DNA from: JBMYYR01 sp965243605 | Lineage (GTDB): Bacteria; Bacteroidota; Bacteroidia; Flavobacteriales; CAJXXR01 | Direction of reading: 5' to 3' | DNA length: 64,000 nt | Assembly (NCBI GenBank): GCA_965243605.1 | Contig: CBDEVQ010000123.1 | Span: 17,684-81,683, forward strand | Shown: piece after piece, positions 37,301 to 44,186 of the stretch | Position numbering within the stretch: the stretch's first letter is position 1 | Layout: each line of letters starts with the position of its first letter | The notes under the pieces: model-generated | The model's database searches: none | Told to the model about the DNA's origin: nothing | The model's input: only the letters and a program-made list of their open reading frames with translations | Position numbers and translations under genes: made by a program

Positions 37301-38463
37301 CCGCTAACGCCGTTGAAACTTCGAACATCGCTGATGAAAATGTAACAACTGATAAATTAGCAGCTGATGCAGTAACGAATGCTAAGCTTGCTGACAATGC
37401 AGTGGAAACAGCAAACATCGCTGACGGAAATGTAACAACTGATAAATTAGCTACAGATGCTGTAACTACAGCTAAAATTGCTAACGGTGCGATTGATAAA
37501 ACAAAAATTGCTGCTGATGTAGCGGGAACTGGTCTTACTCAAAATGTAGATGGTTCTTTAGAAATTGACCCTTCCGCAATTACTGCTGATGGTGACATTA
37601 CTTCTACTGACATCACCGTAACGGGTGGTACAGATGCAGCCATGAACGATGTAACTTTAGAATTAGCAGCTAACGCCGTTGAAACTTCGAACATCGCTGA
37701 TGAAAATGTAACAACTGATAAATTAGCAGCTGATGCAGTAACGAATGCTAAGCTTGCTGACAATGCAGTGGAAACAGCAAACATCGCTGATGGAAATGTA
37801 ACAACAGATAAATTAGCCGCTAACGCAGTTGAAACTTCTAACATTGCTGACGGAAATGTAACCGCAGATAAATTAGCTACAGATGCTGTAACTACAGCTA
37901 AAATTGCTAACGGTGCGATTGATAAAACAAAAATTGCTGCTGATGTAGCCGGAACTGGTCTTACTCAAAATGTAGATGGTTCTTTAGAAATTGACCCTTC
38001 TTCTTTACCTGATGGATCTATAACGAATGAGATTCAAGTTCTATCTAAAGTAGGAAGTAATATTTCATTAAGCTTAAGTGGAGGAACTGTTGTTCTTAAT
38101 GATGATGATGCTACCAATGAAAAAATCTCATCAGTTACTGCAACTGGTGGAAATTTAACAATAACAGAAGGTGGTACTCCTCATGTTGTAAGTATGTCTG
38201 ATTTAAATACAACAACAACGATGACAGGGACAATATCAGGTCATAAAATTGGAACGTATACTAATGAAGATTTAGCAGCTGTTGATATTAATGAAACGGT
38301 TACTACTCTAGCAGGAACTGTTAGTGGACATGCTATTGGAACATACACAAACGAGAATAATGCTGATGTTACAATAAATGAAACAATTACTTCTGTTTCT
38401 GATGAAGCTGATGGTAATGTTACATTTAATAATGAAGATGGAACAACTTCTTCAGTAAGGTAA
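28342..38463 (+). CDS. Giant repetitive fibre-like surface protein (stalk part)
   Basis: 3,373 residues to a premature TAA. A signal peptide (to VNAQ near residue 28) leads into IGIGTTNPVQSSILDVHSNN and KGILIPRVSLQG, the head module of many Bacteroidota fibre proteins. Residues about 235-3220 are 21 copies of a modular repeat (core TGLTQNVDGSLEIDP, then DGDITSTDITVTGGTDAA, then variable numbers of NAVETxNIADGNVTTDKLA units). The repeated AKxAD/NVTTDKLA language resembles phage and bacterial tail-fibre stalks, which form trimeric or beta-helical rods. A final non-repeat region (about 3220-3373) precedes the stop. Removing one base at 38459-38460 would join it to the C1q-like head at 38464-38977. 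No T9SS tail. Adhesion is inferred. Confidence 0.85.
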   Translation: MKLEQRQLLKLSVAFTFLSLPGIVNAQIGIGTTNPVQSSILDVHSNNKGILIPRVSLQGENDITTIASPETSLLVYHTGSATFPDVGFHFWNGTAWSKIATSAEITPASGDNDPTNELIGSITIDNNNFVLIENGSVHQVSLAGYLDNTDNQTLSIVGDSIKISGGNSIYFDSDLYADTSSTNEIQTLTSPDGSIDISPSGVDFLLELANNSVDSNIISDESIISEDIKNGEIKTEDLANNAVDKTKIAADVAGTGLTQNVDGSLEIDPSAITADGDITSTDITVTGGTDAAMNDVTLELANDAVETANLVDSNVTTAKLATDAVTNAKLADDAVETSNILDLNVTEDKLAPGSVSEIKIKKDAVTTSKIKSGNVTTSKLADNAVDKTKIAADVAGTGLTQNVDGSLEIDPSAITADGDITSTDITVTGGTDAAMNDVTLELANDAVETANLVDSNVTTAKLATDAVTNAKLADDAVETLNILDLNVTEDKLAPGSVSEIKIKKDAVTTSKIKSGNVTTSKLADNAVDKTKVAADVAGTGLTQNVDGSLEIDPTTITADGDITSTDITVTGGTDAALNDVTLELANDAVETANLVDSNVTTAKLATDAVTNAKLADDAVETLNILDLNVTEDKLAPGSVSEIKIKKDAVTTSKIKSGNVTTSKLADNAVDKTKVAADVAGTGLTQNVDGSLEIDPTTITADGDITSTDITVTGGTDAALNDVTLELANDAVETANILNLNVTEDKLAPGSVSEIKIKKDAVTTSKIKSGNVTTSKLADNAVDKTKIAADVAGTGLTQNVDGSLEIDPTTITADGDITSTDITVTGGTDAAMNDVTLELANDAVETANILNLNVTEDKLAPGSVSEIKIKKDAVTTSKIKSGNVTTSKLADNAVDKTKIAADVAGTGLTQNVDGSLEIDPTTITADGDITSTDITVTGGTDAAMNDVTLELANDAVETANITDGNVTTDKLAADAVTNAKLADNAVETANILDLNVTEDKLAPGSVSEIKIKKDAVTTSKIKSGNVTTSKLADNAIDKTKIAADVAGTGLTQNVDGSLEIDPSAITADGDITSTDITVTGGTDAAMNDVTLELAANAVETSNIADENVTTDKLAADAVTNAKLADNAVETANIADGNVTADKLATDAVTTAKIANGAIDKTKIAADVAGTGLTQNVDGSLEIDPSAITADGDITSTDITVTGGTDAAMNDVTLELAANAVETSNIADENVTTDKLAADAVTNAKLADNAVETANIADGNVTTDKLAANAVETSNIADENVTTDKLAADAVTNAKLADNAVETANIADGNVTTDKLAANAVETSNIADGNVTADKLATDAVTTAKIANGAIDKTKIAADVAGTGLTQNVDGSLEIDPSAITADGDITSTDITVTGGTDAAMNDVTLELAANAVETSNIADENVTTDKLAADAVTNAKLADNAVETANIADGNVTADKLATDAVTTAKVANGAIDKTKIAADVAGTGLTQNVDGSLEIDPSAITADGDITSTDITVTGGTDAAMNDVTLELAANAVETSNIADENVTTDKLAADAVTNAKLADNAVETANIADGNVTADKLATDAVTTAKVANGAIDKTKIAADVAGTGLTQNVDGSLEIDPSAITADGDITSTDITVTGGTDAAMNDVTLELAANAVETSNIADENVTTDKLAADAVTNTKLADNAVETANIADGNVTTDKLAANAVETSNIADGNVTADKLATDAVTTAKIANGAIDKTKIAADVAGTGLTQNVDGSLEIDPSAITADGDITSTDITVTGGTDAAMNDVTLELAANAVETSNIADENVTTDKLAADVVTNAKLADNAVETANIADGNVTTDKLAANAVETANIADGNVTTDKLAANAVETANIADGNVTADKLATDAVTTAKVANGAIDKTKIAADVAGTGLTQNVDGSLEIDPSAITADGDITSTDITVTGGTDAAMNDVTLELAANAVETSNIADENVTTDKLAADAVTNAKLADNAVETANIADGNVTTDKLAADAVTTAKVANGAIDKTKIAADVAGTGLTQNVDGSLEIDPSAITADGDITSTDITVTGGTDAAMNDVTLELAANAVETSNIADENVTTDKLAADAVTNAKLADNAVETANIADGNVTTDKLATNAVETSNIADENVTTDKLAADAVTNAKLADNAVETANIADGNVTTDKLAANAVETSNIADGNVTADKLATDAVTTAKIANGAIDKTKIAADVAGTGLTQNVDGSLEIDPSAITADGDITSTDITVTGGTDAAMNDVTLELAANAVETSNIADENVTTDKLAADAVTNAKLADNAVETANIADGNVTTDKLAANAVETSNIADGNVTADKLATDAVTTAKIANGAIDKTKIAADIAGTGLTQNVDGSLEIDPSAITADGDITSTDITVTGGTDAAMNDVTLELAANAVETSNIADENVTTDKLAADAVTNAKLADNAVETANIADGNVTTDKLATNAVETSNIADENVTTDKLAADAVTNAKLADNAVETANIADGNVTTDKLAANAVETSNIADGNVTADKLATDAVTTAKIANGAIDKTKIAADVAGTGLTQNVDGSLEIDPSAITADGDITSTDITVTGGTDAAMNDVTLELAANAVETSNIADENVTTDKLAADAVTNAKLADNAVETANIADGNVTTDKLATNAVETSNIADENVTTDKLAADAVTNAKLADNAVETANIADGNVTTDKLAANAVETSNIADGNVTADKLATDAVTTAKIANGAIDKTKIAADVAGTGLTQNVDGSLEIDPSAITADGDITSTDITVTGGTDAAMNDVTLELAANAVETSNIADENVTTDKLAADAVTNAKLADNAVETANIADGNVTTDKLATNAVETSNIADENVTTDKLAADAVTNAKLADNAVETANIADGNVTTDKLAANAVETSNIADGNVTADKLATDAVTTAKIANGAIDKTKIAADVAGTGLTQNVDGSLEIDPSAITADGDITSTDITVTGGTDAAMNDVTLELAANAVETSNIADENVTTDKLAADAVTNAKLADNAVETANIADGNVTTDKLATDAVTTAKIANGAIDKTKIAADVAGTGLTQNVDGSLEIDPSAITADGDITSTDITVTGGTDAAMNDVTLELAANAVETSNIADENVTTDKLAADAVTNAKLADNAVETANIADGNVTTDKLAANAVETSNIADGNVTADKLATDAVTTAKIANGAIDKTKIAADVAGTGLTQNVDGSLEIDPSSLPDGSITNEIQVLSKVGSNISLSLSGGTVVLNDDDATNEKISSVTATGGNLTITEGGTPHVVSMSDLNTTTTMTGTISGHKIGTYTNEDLAAVDINETVTTLAGTVSGHAIGTYTNENNADVTINETITSVSDEADGNVTFNNEDGTTSSVR
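29059..37999 (+). repeat. 21-copy modular tandem repeat inside the giant gene
   Basis: The core encoding GTGLTQNVDGSLEIDP occurs 21 times. The distances between successive cores are 426, 426, 426, 336, 336, 426, 366, 576, 366, 366, 426, 486, 366, 576, 426, 576, 576, 576, 366 and 426 bases, all differing by multiples of 30. The first six copies carry a different spacer (APGSVSEIKIKKDAVTTSK) from the later ones (ADAVTNAKLADNAVETA). Later copies look nearly identical by eye, indicating recent expansion or homogenisation. Confidence 0.9.
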
Positions 38464-38977
38464 ATCAACACTTTCGGTAGACGCAGCAACAGATGTTGTT
38501 ACATTCTCTAATAATGACGGTTCTGATGAAACGTTTGTAAATTATAAAACAAGAATTGCGGAAATTGAAGACAATGCAGGTGAATTCACTTTATCATCTT
38601 CATTCCAAAATATTAGCATGGGATCTTCTATTGATCTGAATACAGCTTCTGATCATTATGAAGTAAATACTGGTGGTATTAAAATTCTTAAAGCAGGAGT
38701 CTATAAAGTAACATATAGAGTTACAACTTATATTTCTTCTGGAAACAATAGATCAGGTGCCGAGTATAATCTTGTTAAAAATGGATCTGATGTAGCCGGA
38801 ACATATTCTGGAACTTACCACAGAAACAACGCAGCAAATGTAACATCTGCAACTGTTGTTAAAATAATGAACCTTTCTGCTGACGATATTATCCATATCG
38901 AAGGAAGACAATATACGGGTTCATCTATTCTAAAAACGAAACCAGATGGTTCTTCTCTAATCATTGAGAAATTATAA
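38464..38977 (+). pseudogene. C1q/TNF-like head of the giant fibre protein, out of frame
   Basis: In the +1 frame the sequence is open from 38459 and reads KSTLSVDAATDVVTFSN and onward to the stop at 38975-38977. The last 140 residues (FTLSSSFQNISMGSS ... GIKILKAGVYKVTYRVTTY ... DDIIHIEGRQYTG ... SSLIIEKL) resemble the jelly-roll C1q/TNF-like domains that cap trimeric fibres. The first ATG in this frame (38618) cuts into the domain, so it is not an independent gene. The total span 28342-38977 is one base more than a multiple of three, as expected for a single inserted base. Confidence 0.75.
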
Positions 38978-38978
38978 T

Positions 38979-39016
38979 AAAAAAAAGAGTCTGAATTAAT
39001 TCAGACTCTTTTTTTT
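38979..39016 (+). terminator. Intrinsic terminator of the giant gene
   Basis: A perfect palindrome with arms AAGAGTCTGAATT/AATTCAGACTCTT and long flanking A and T runs lies directly after the head domain stop. This supports stalk and head being one transcription unit. Confidence 0.85.
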
Positions 39017-39048
39017 GTTCATAAAAATCACATGTTTCTAATTTTTCA

Positions 39049-39056
39049 TACTTTTG
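39049..39056 (+). promoter_or_regulatory. Promoter -7 box of the GCTD-repeat T9SS gene
   Basis: TACTTTTG matches TAnnTTTG and lies 16 bases before the ATG at 39073. Confidence 0.5.
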
Positions 39057-39072
39057 GTAAAAGTCAATTTTT

Positions 39073-40629
39073 ATGAAGACCACTACCCTTTCTATTTTTA
39101 TCTCCCTTTTATTTTTTAGTTTTTCCTCGAATGCCCAACTCGTTTTTGAAAATAATCCGACAGGGGACAACATGACTATTTTACTAAATCTCACCTCTAC
39201 CCCATTAGTCGGAACATCTCCGATAGATAGTGGAGATTATATTGGTGCTTTTTATACCGATGGAAATGGAGATTTACAATGTGGTGGATTTACCGTTTGG
39301 AATGGTAATCCAACTCAAGCAATTTCTTTCCCCATATACGAAGATGATAATGGTACAACAGCTGTTGATGGATTTGAAGCGGGCGATACATTTACATGGA
39401 AAATAAGAACTGTAGACAATGGATTTACATATGATGCAACAGCGACCTATACAACAACATCACCATATATAACTACATTTTTAGCGGATGGTTTTGCTCA
39501 AGTAACCAGTTTTTCAATCAATACAACTCCTGTTTTAGGTTGTACAGACCCACTATATTTAGAATATAATCCCAATGCCAATACGGATGATGGATCATGT
39601 GTAACATTAATTGTTAATGGATGTACAGACCCATTATATTTAGAATATGATGTCAATGCGAATACGGATGATGGATCTTGTGCTACGTTAATTGTTAATG
39701 GATGTACAGACCCATTATATTTAGAGTATAATGCCAATGCAAATACGGATGATGGTTCATGTGCTACGCTAATCGTAAATGGATGTACTGATCCATTATA
39801 TTTAGAATATGATGCCAATGCGAATGTTGATGATGGTTCTTGTGCCACGCTTATCGTAAATGGATGTACAGACCCATTATATTTAGAATATGATGCCAAT
39901 GCGAATGTTGATGATGGTTCTTGTGCTACATTAATTGTCTATGGATGTACAGATGTTAATTATGAGGAATATGATCCTAATGCAAATGTTGATGATGGAA
40001 GTTGTGAAACACTAATTATTTCAGGATGTACAGACCCTCAAGCTCAAAACTATAATGCAAATGCAACTGTAGATGATGGATCTTGCGATTATTCTTGTGA
40101 CCCAGGATATATAGAAGTTACCTTAACCTATACAACAGGTAATAATGTTAACAATTCGGGTTGGTTTATGAATATTAATGGAATCCAATTAGATGGTGAA
40201 ACAAATGTTGAAATTACTGCAGACACTACTGTTACTCATCATTATTGTATTGCCGATGGAACAAATGTCGTATTCAACTCAAGTGGATTAGTAAGTTACC
40301 AACTTACAAATTGTGGTAATACAGTCTCTCCACAAATTACAAATCCTAATAATGCTGGATTTATTGCAGGGTGTTCCAATGTTGGACTTATAGAAATTGA
40401 ATCGAACATTTCAATTCAACCAAATCCAACGACAAATGTTTTTACAATTTCAACACAAGAAGACATTCAATCTGTTGATCTATTAAATACTTTAGGGCAA
40501 CCCGTTAAACACATAGAAACGTTTAAATCTAACCAAACGGTAGATATCGGAAACTTACCAAGTGGTATATATCATTTACGATTAAAACATACCTTAGGTA
40601 TAATTCATAAAACAATTATAAAACACTAA
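39073..40629 (+). CDS. Secreted T9SS protein with seven GCTD...DDGSC repeats
   Basis: 518 residues with signal peptide MKTTTLSIFISLLFFSFSSNA. Residues about 25-155 form a beta module (DYIGAFYTDGNGDLQCGGF ... FTWKIRTVD). Residues about 156-340 hold seven repeats of 27 residues, GCTDPLYLEYNxNANTDDGSC plus a linker such as ATLIVN; the paired cysteines and acidic DDG suggest small disulphide- or calcium-stabilised units. A beta domain (about 343-440) and a T9SS type A domain (QPNPTTNVFTIS ... GIYHLRL ... KTIIKH) follow. The protein at 46398-50696 shares both modules. The function is probably structural or adhesive. Confidence 0.88.
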   Translation: MKTTTLSIFISLLFFSFSSNAQLVFENNPTGDNMTILLNLTSTPLVGTSPIDSGDYIGAFYTDGNGDLQCGGFTVWNGNPTQAISFPIYEDDNGTTAVDGFEAGDTFTWKIRTVDNGFTYDATATYTTTSPYITTFLADGFAQVTSFSINTTPVLGCTDPLYLEYNPNANTDDGSCVTLIVNGCTDPLYLEYDVNANTDDGSCATLIVNGCTDPLYLEYNANANTDDGSCATLIVNGCTDPLYLEYDANANVDDGSCATLIVNGCTDPLYLEYDANANVDDGSCATLIVYGCTDVNYEEYDPNANVDDGSCETLIISGCTDPQAQNYNANATVDDGSCDYSCDPGYIEVTLTYTTGNNVNNSGWFMNINGIQLDGETNVEITADTTVTHHYCIADGTNVVFNSSGLVSYQLTNCGNTVSPQITNPNNAGFIAGCSNVGLIEIESNISIQPNPTTNVFTISTQEDIQSVDLLNTLGQPVKHIETFKSNQTVDIGNLPSGIYHLRLKHTLGIIHKTIIKH

Positions 40630-40635
40630 ATTTCA

Positions 40636-40667
40636 AGAAGCAATTACTTAAGTAATTGCTTCTTTTT
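40636..40667 (+). terminator. Intrinsic terminator
   Basis: Perfect stem GAAGCAATTACTT/AAGTAATTGCTTC followed by six T residues. Confidence 0.85.
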
Positions 40668-40782
40668 TGCTTTAAATTTACGGATCTATTGAAGGAGACC
40701 TAAAATGAAAGTCAGATAACTTTAATTTTTCAAAAAGGATACTCTAAGAATTCGTAAATTGGCATCTGTTAAAAAATAAACG

Positions 40783-42234
40783 ATGTCAGAAAAAAAACCA
40801 TCCTTACTTCTTGCTTTAGTTCCTATTGTTATTCTAATTGCATTATTAGGAATCAATGTTTACATTTATGAAGATGATTCATCATATGGTGCAAATCAAA
40901 TAGCCTTATTATTTACAGCCTTTATTGCGGCCATTATTGGTATTAGACTAGGGTACAAATGGAAAGATATTTTGGAAGGAATCGTTTCTAGTATTTCTGG
41001 TTCTATGCAGGCCATTATTATCCTATTATTAATCGGTGCATTATCCGGAACATGGTTAATTAGTGGTGTAGTGCCTGCTATGATATATTATGGTTTAGAC
41101 ATCTTACAACCAAGTTACTTTTTAGTAGCAGCATGTATCATTTCTAGTGTCATATCATTAGCATCCGGAAGCTCATGGTCTACAATAGCAACAGTTGGTA
41201 TTGCATTACTTGCTATTGGAAAAGTATTAGGATTCTCTGAAGGTTGGATTGCTGGAGCTATTATTTCTGGAGCCTATTTTGGAGATAAAATGTCTCCATT
41301 ATCCGATACTACAAACTTAGCACCTGCCATGTCTGGGACAGATTTAATTACACATATACGTTACATGGCCTATACAACAATACCATCTATTGCCATCAGT
41401 TTAATTGTATTTTTGGTAGTTGGATGGAATTTTGAATCAGGTTCTAACACAACCGATCTCATTGAAGTACAAAATATTATAGCTCAAAAATTCAACATTC
41501 ACCTTGGGTTATTTCTTGTCCCTATATTTGTAATTGCATTAATCGTTAAAAAAGTAAAAGCCATTCCGGCCCTGTTTTTAGGGACATTAGCTGGGGTTCT
41601 ATTTGCAGTAATATTTCAACCAGAAATATTACAAAACCTAAGTGCCAATTACACAGATACTAAATTAGTTGCCGCTAAGTATTATAGAGTAATTATTGAT
41701 GCTATGGCTGGAACTGTCAAAATTCAAAGTGAAAATGCTATTATTAGTAACTTACTAGCTTCAGATGGAATGGCAGGAATGCTTAATACTGTTTGGTTAA
41801 TTACTTGTGCTATGATTTTTAGTGGAGTAATGGAAAAAACAGAATTATTAAAAGCCATAAGTAATTCCATTGTTCGTTATGCTAAATCGGATACTTCCTT
41901 AGTGGGATCTACAGTTTTCTCTTGTGTTTTCTTTAACCTAACGGCATCTGATCAATACTTAGCTATTGTTGTTCCAGGTAAAATGTTTTCAGAAGCTTAT
42001 AAAAATCAAGGTTTAGCTCCAGAAAATTTAAGTCGAACATTAGAAGATAGTGGAACGGTTACCTCGGTATTAATTCCATGGAATACATGTGGAGCTGCCC
42101 AAGCTAAAATTTTAGGAGTAGCCACTATATTATATCTACCTTATTGCATATTTAATTGGATTTCTCCAATAATGACTATTATCTTTGCAATATTTAGAAT
42201 CAAAATCAGACGATTAAAAACTGTAATGGCCTAA
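40783..42234 (+). CDS. nhaC: Na+/H+ antiporter, NhaC family
   Basis: 483 residues, about 11-12 membrane helices. The family signature is visible in the central loops: LASGSSWSTIATVGIAL (about 127-143), GAYFGDKMSPLSDTTNLAP (about 164-182) and the late segment FNLTASDQYLAIVVPGKMF, all NhaC hallmarks. It exchanges Na+ or organic ions for protons at the inner membrane. Its stop codon overlaps the next gene's start (TAATG), suggesting coupling with the YggS-type gene. Confidence 0.9.
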   Translation: MSEKKPSLLLALVPIVILIALLGINVYIYEDDSSYGANQIALLFTAFIAAIIGIRLGYKWKDILEGIVSSISGSMQAIIILLLIGALSGTWLISGVVPAMIYYGLDILQPSYFLVAACIISSVISLASGSSWSTIATVGIALLAIGKVLGFSEGWIAGAIISGAYFGDKMSPLSDTTNLAPAMSGTDLITHIRYMAYTTIPSIAISLIVFLVVGWNFESGSNTTDLIEVQNIIAQKFNIHLGLFLVPIFVIALIVKKVKAIPALFLGTLAGVLFAVIFQPEILQNLSANYTDTKLVAAKYYRVIIDAMAGTVKIQSENAIISNLLASDGMAGMLNTVWLITCAMIFSGVMEKTELLKAISNSIVRYAKSDTSLVGSTVFSCVFFNLTASDQYLAIVVPGKMFSEAYKNQGLAPENLSRTLEDSGTVTSVLIPWNTCGAAQAKILGVATILYLPYCIFNWISPIMTIIFAIFRIKIRRLKTVMA

Positions 42235-42905
42235 TGATGACAAAAACTGTAGATATTGCTCAAAATTTAGAAGCGGTTAATAAAACGTTACCTCAACAAG
42301 TTACCTTGGTTGCTGTATCTAAAACCAAACCAATATCTTATATAGAAGATGCTTACCAAAACGGACAACGTATATTTGGTGAAAATAAGGTTCAAGAACT
42401 TTGTGATAAATTTGAATCCTTACCAAAGGATATCGAGTGGCATATGATTGGTCATTTGCAACGTAATAAGGTTAAATACATTGCTCCTTTTGTACATTTA
42501 ATTCATGCCTTAGATAATGATAAGTTGGCTATTGAAATTAATAAGCGTGCTCAAGAAAACGATCGAATAATTCCTTGTCTTGTTCAAATTCATTTGGCAG
42601 AAGAATCTTCTAAATTTGGTTTTTCTTTTAATGATTGTGAAGCTTTTTTAAATACATGTCAAGAAAAATATCCCTATATTCAAGTGAAAGGACTAATGGC
42701 AATGGGAACTTTTACGACAGATATTAGCCAAACACATCAAGAATTCGAAAAAATGTCGGAATTTTACACCCAACAACAAAATAAATTCCCCTTTTTGAAA
42801 GTTTTATCTATGGGAATGAGTGGTGATTACAAAATTGCCATAGAACATAACAGTACAATGGTTAGAATAGGGAGTACTATTTTTGGAAACCGATCTTATA
42901 ATTAA
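42234..42905 (+). CDS. yggS: YggS/PLPBP family pyridoxal phosphate homeostasis protein
   Basis: 223 residues, single-domain alanine-racemase-like barrel. The PLP-binding lysine is Lys30 in LVAVSKTKP; FGENKVQEL, WHMIGHLQRNKV, GMSGDYKIAIEH and VRIGSTIFGNR are the other family landmarks. It buffers PLP and affects amino-acid and keto-acid balance. Two adjacent ATG codons (42234 and 42237) are possible starts; the first overlaps the antiporter stop. Confidence 0.93.
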   Translation: MMTKTVDIAQNLEAVNKTLPQQVTLVAVSKTKPISYIEDAYQNGQRIFGENKVQELCDKFESLPKDIEWHMIGHLQRNKVKYIAPFVHLIHALDNDKLAIEINKRAQENDRIIPCLVQIHLAEESSKFGFSFNDCEAFLNTCQEKYPYIQVKGLMAMGTFTTDISQTHQEFEKMSEFYTQQQNKFPFLKVLSMGMSGDYKIAIEHNSTMVRIGSTIFGNRSYN

Positions 42906-42908
42906 TAC

Positions 42909-43607
42909 ATGAAAAGAACACAAATTTTATTGACGATATGTCTTACTTTATTCTTATCGTCTTTTGCGTTTTCGCAAACTAAAGATGATGAGGAGAAGAA
43001 CAGACAAGTTAAAGGTATTACAGAAATGCAATTTGGAATTCGTTCTGGATTAAACGTATCTTTTCCATCGGGCAACCTTGTTGAATCTAGTGAATCTAGA
43101 CTTGGGTACCACGTTGGAGCCTATTTTCAGCTTCCAAGTAAATCGAAAAAATTTGTATACGAACTTGGGTTTTTCTATTCATTAGAAGGATTTGATGCGG
43201 CTTGGTTATTTGGAGATTCTATTCGAGCTTCTTTAAACCTACCATCAATTGGAAACGCTGCCCCTACTCGAATACATATTGAAAATTTAGATGCTCAGGT
43301 TATTATTAAAGATAACCAAAATGAGAAATTCTCGGCTTATGGTGGTCTAGAGTTATCATATTTGTTATCGGCCGAAATTTACCAAGAGCATATTAATGAT
43401 CAAAATGAACTGGTTAAATATACAAGTACAGACCTTGATGGTTTATCTAAAGTTTCACTGGGAGTGTTAATTGGATTAGAATATCATATTAATCATTTCT
43501 TCCATATTAATGCTCAATACACATATCCGTTTACCCGAATGTTGTCAGAATCTACTTCAGATGTCAAAAACAACACTATAAAATTAGGAGCCGGATTTAC
43601 ATTCTAA
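42909..43607 (+). CDS. Outer-membrane beta-barrel (porin-like) protein
   Basis: 232 residues. A signal peptide (MKRTQILLTICLTLFLSSFAFS) is followed by FGIRSGLNVSFPSGNL, GYHVGAYFQLPSK, FVYELGFFYSLEG and a terminal strand IKLGAGFTF, typical of eight-stranded PorT/OmpW-like barrels. It starts three bases after the YggS-type gene, so it probably shares its transcript. Function unknown. Confidence 0.75.
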   Translation: MKRTQILLTICLTLFLSSFAFSQTKDDEEKNRQVKGITEMQFGIRSGLNVSFPSGNLVESSESRLGYHVGAYFQLPSKSKKFVYELGFFYSLEGFDAAWLFGDSIRASLNLPSIGNAAPTRIHIENLDAQVIIKDNQNEKFSAYGGLELSYLLSAEIYQEHINDQNELVKYTSTDLDGLSKVSLGVLIGLEYHINHFFHINAQYTYPFTRMLSESTSDVKNNTIKLGAGFTF

Positions 43608-43640
43608 AAAAAAGGACTGAGTTATCTCAGTCCTTTTTTT
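43606..43640. terminator. Bidirectional terminator
   Basis: Stem AAAAAGGACTGA/TCAGTCCTTTTT with a 6-base loop separates the convergent genes ending at 43607 and 43645. Confidence 0.85.
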
Positions 43641-43644
43641 ATGT

Positions 43645-44175
43645 CTAAAGATTTAAAAAATCTTCTTTAGTAATAATCCAGCGGTTTACCTCTTGTTCAA
43701 AATTAATTGAACCAGGTATTGTTCTATACGTCTTTTCAAGTTTAAATCCAACCTGCTCTAAAGTTCGATTTGGAGCCTTGTTTAATGCATATGGTTCACA
43801 AATAATGCGTTTAAGTTCTAAAACTTCAAAGAATATCTTTAGCGAACGTTTCACCAATGCTTTCCCAAATCCAGATTTTCTAAACTGCTTATCCCAAATG
43901 TGCAAATGCATATAAGCTTCATTTCCAAAAATGATTTTATTAACATTTGAATGCCCTATTGGTTTTCCTTCTATTTCCCAAATAAGTGCATATGATTGCT
44001 TTAAATGATCTTCAAGTTCAATTTGCAACTCTAACATTGTATTAAACAATTCGGCCTTTGGAATCTTCTCTAAATCTACACCCATACTAATAAGATGTTG
44101 ATACGATGAGTTCAACCAATAGTTTGTTATGTTTGGAATATCCTTATGTTCTAACTGTCGTATATGAAATGACAT
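43645..44175 (-). CDS. GNAT-family N-acetyltransferase
   Basis: 176 residues. The acetyl-CoA fold is visible: HIRQLEHKDIPNITNYW at the start, a central AYMHLHIWDKQFRKSGFGKALVKRSLKIF region (about 92-120; RKSGFGKAL is the pyrophosphate-binding motif A), then NKAPNRTLEQVGFKLEKTYR (motif B-like). The acceptor is unknown; the RimJ/RimL-like look suggests a protein or small-molecule amine. It lies 11 bases downstream of the MFS gene, probably in one operon. Confidence 0.8.
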   Translation of the reverse strand: MSFHIRQLEHKDIPNITNYWLNSSYQHLISMGVDLEKIPKAELFNTMLELQIELEDHLKQSYALIWEIEGKPIGHSNVNKIIFGNEAYMHLHIWDKQFRKSGFGKALVKRSLKIFFEVLELKRIICEPYALNKAPNRTLEQVGFKLEKTYRTIPGSINFEQEVNRWIITKEDFLNL

Positions 44176-44186
44176 AGATATAATGT

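Noticed and set aside
29115..37844. About 20 minus-strand open frames (60-151 codons) inside the giant gene
   Set aside because: They are periodic shadows of the plus-strand repeat (each ends at the complement of the VDGSLEI core), and their products are low-complexity Ser/Val/Ala strings.
38618..38977. Independent 119-residue gene downstream of the giant gene
   Set aside because: The frame extends upstream to 38459 without a start, its ATG cuts into the C1q-like domain, and the sequence joins the stalk when one base is removed.
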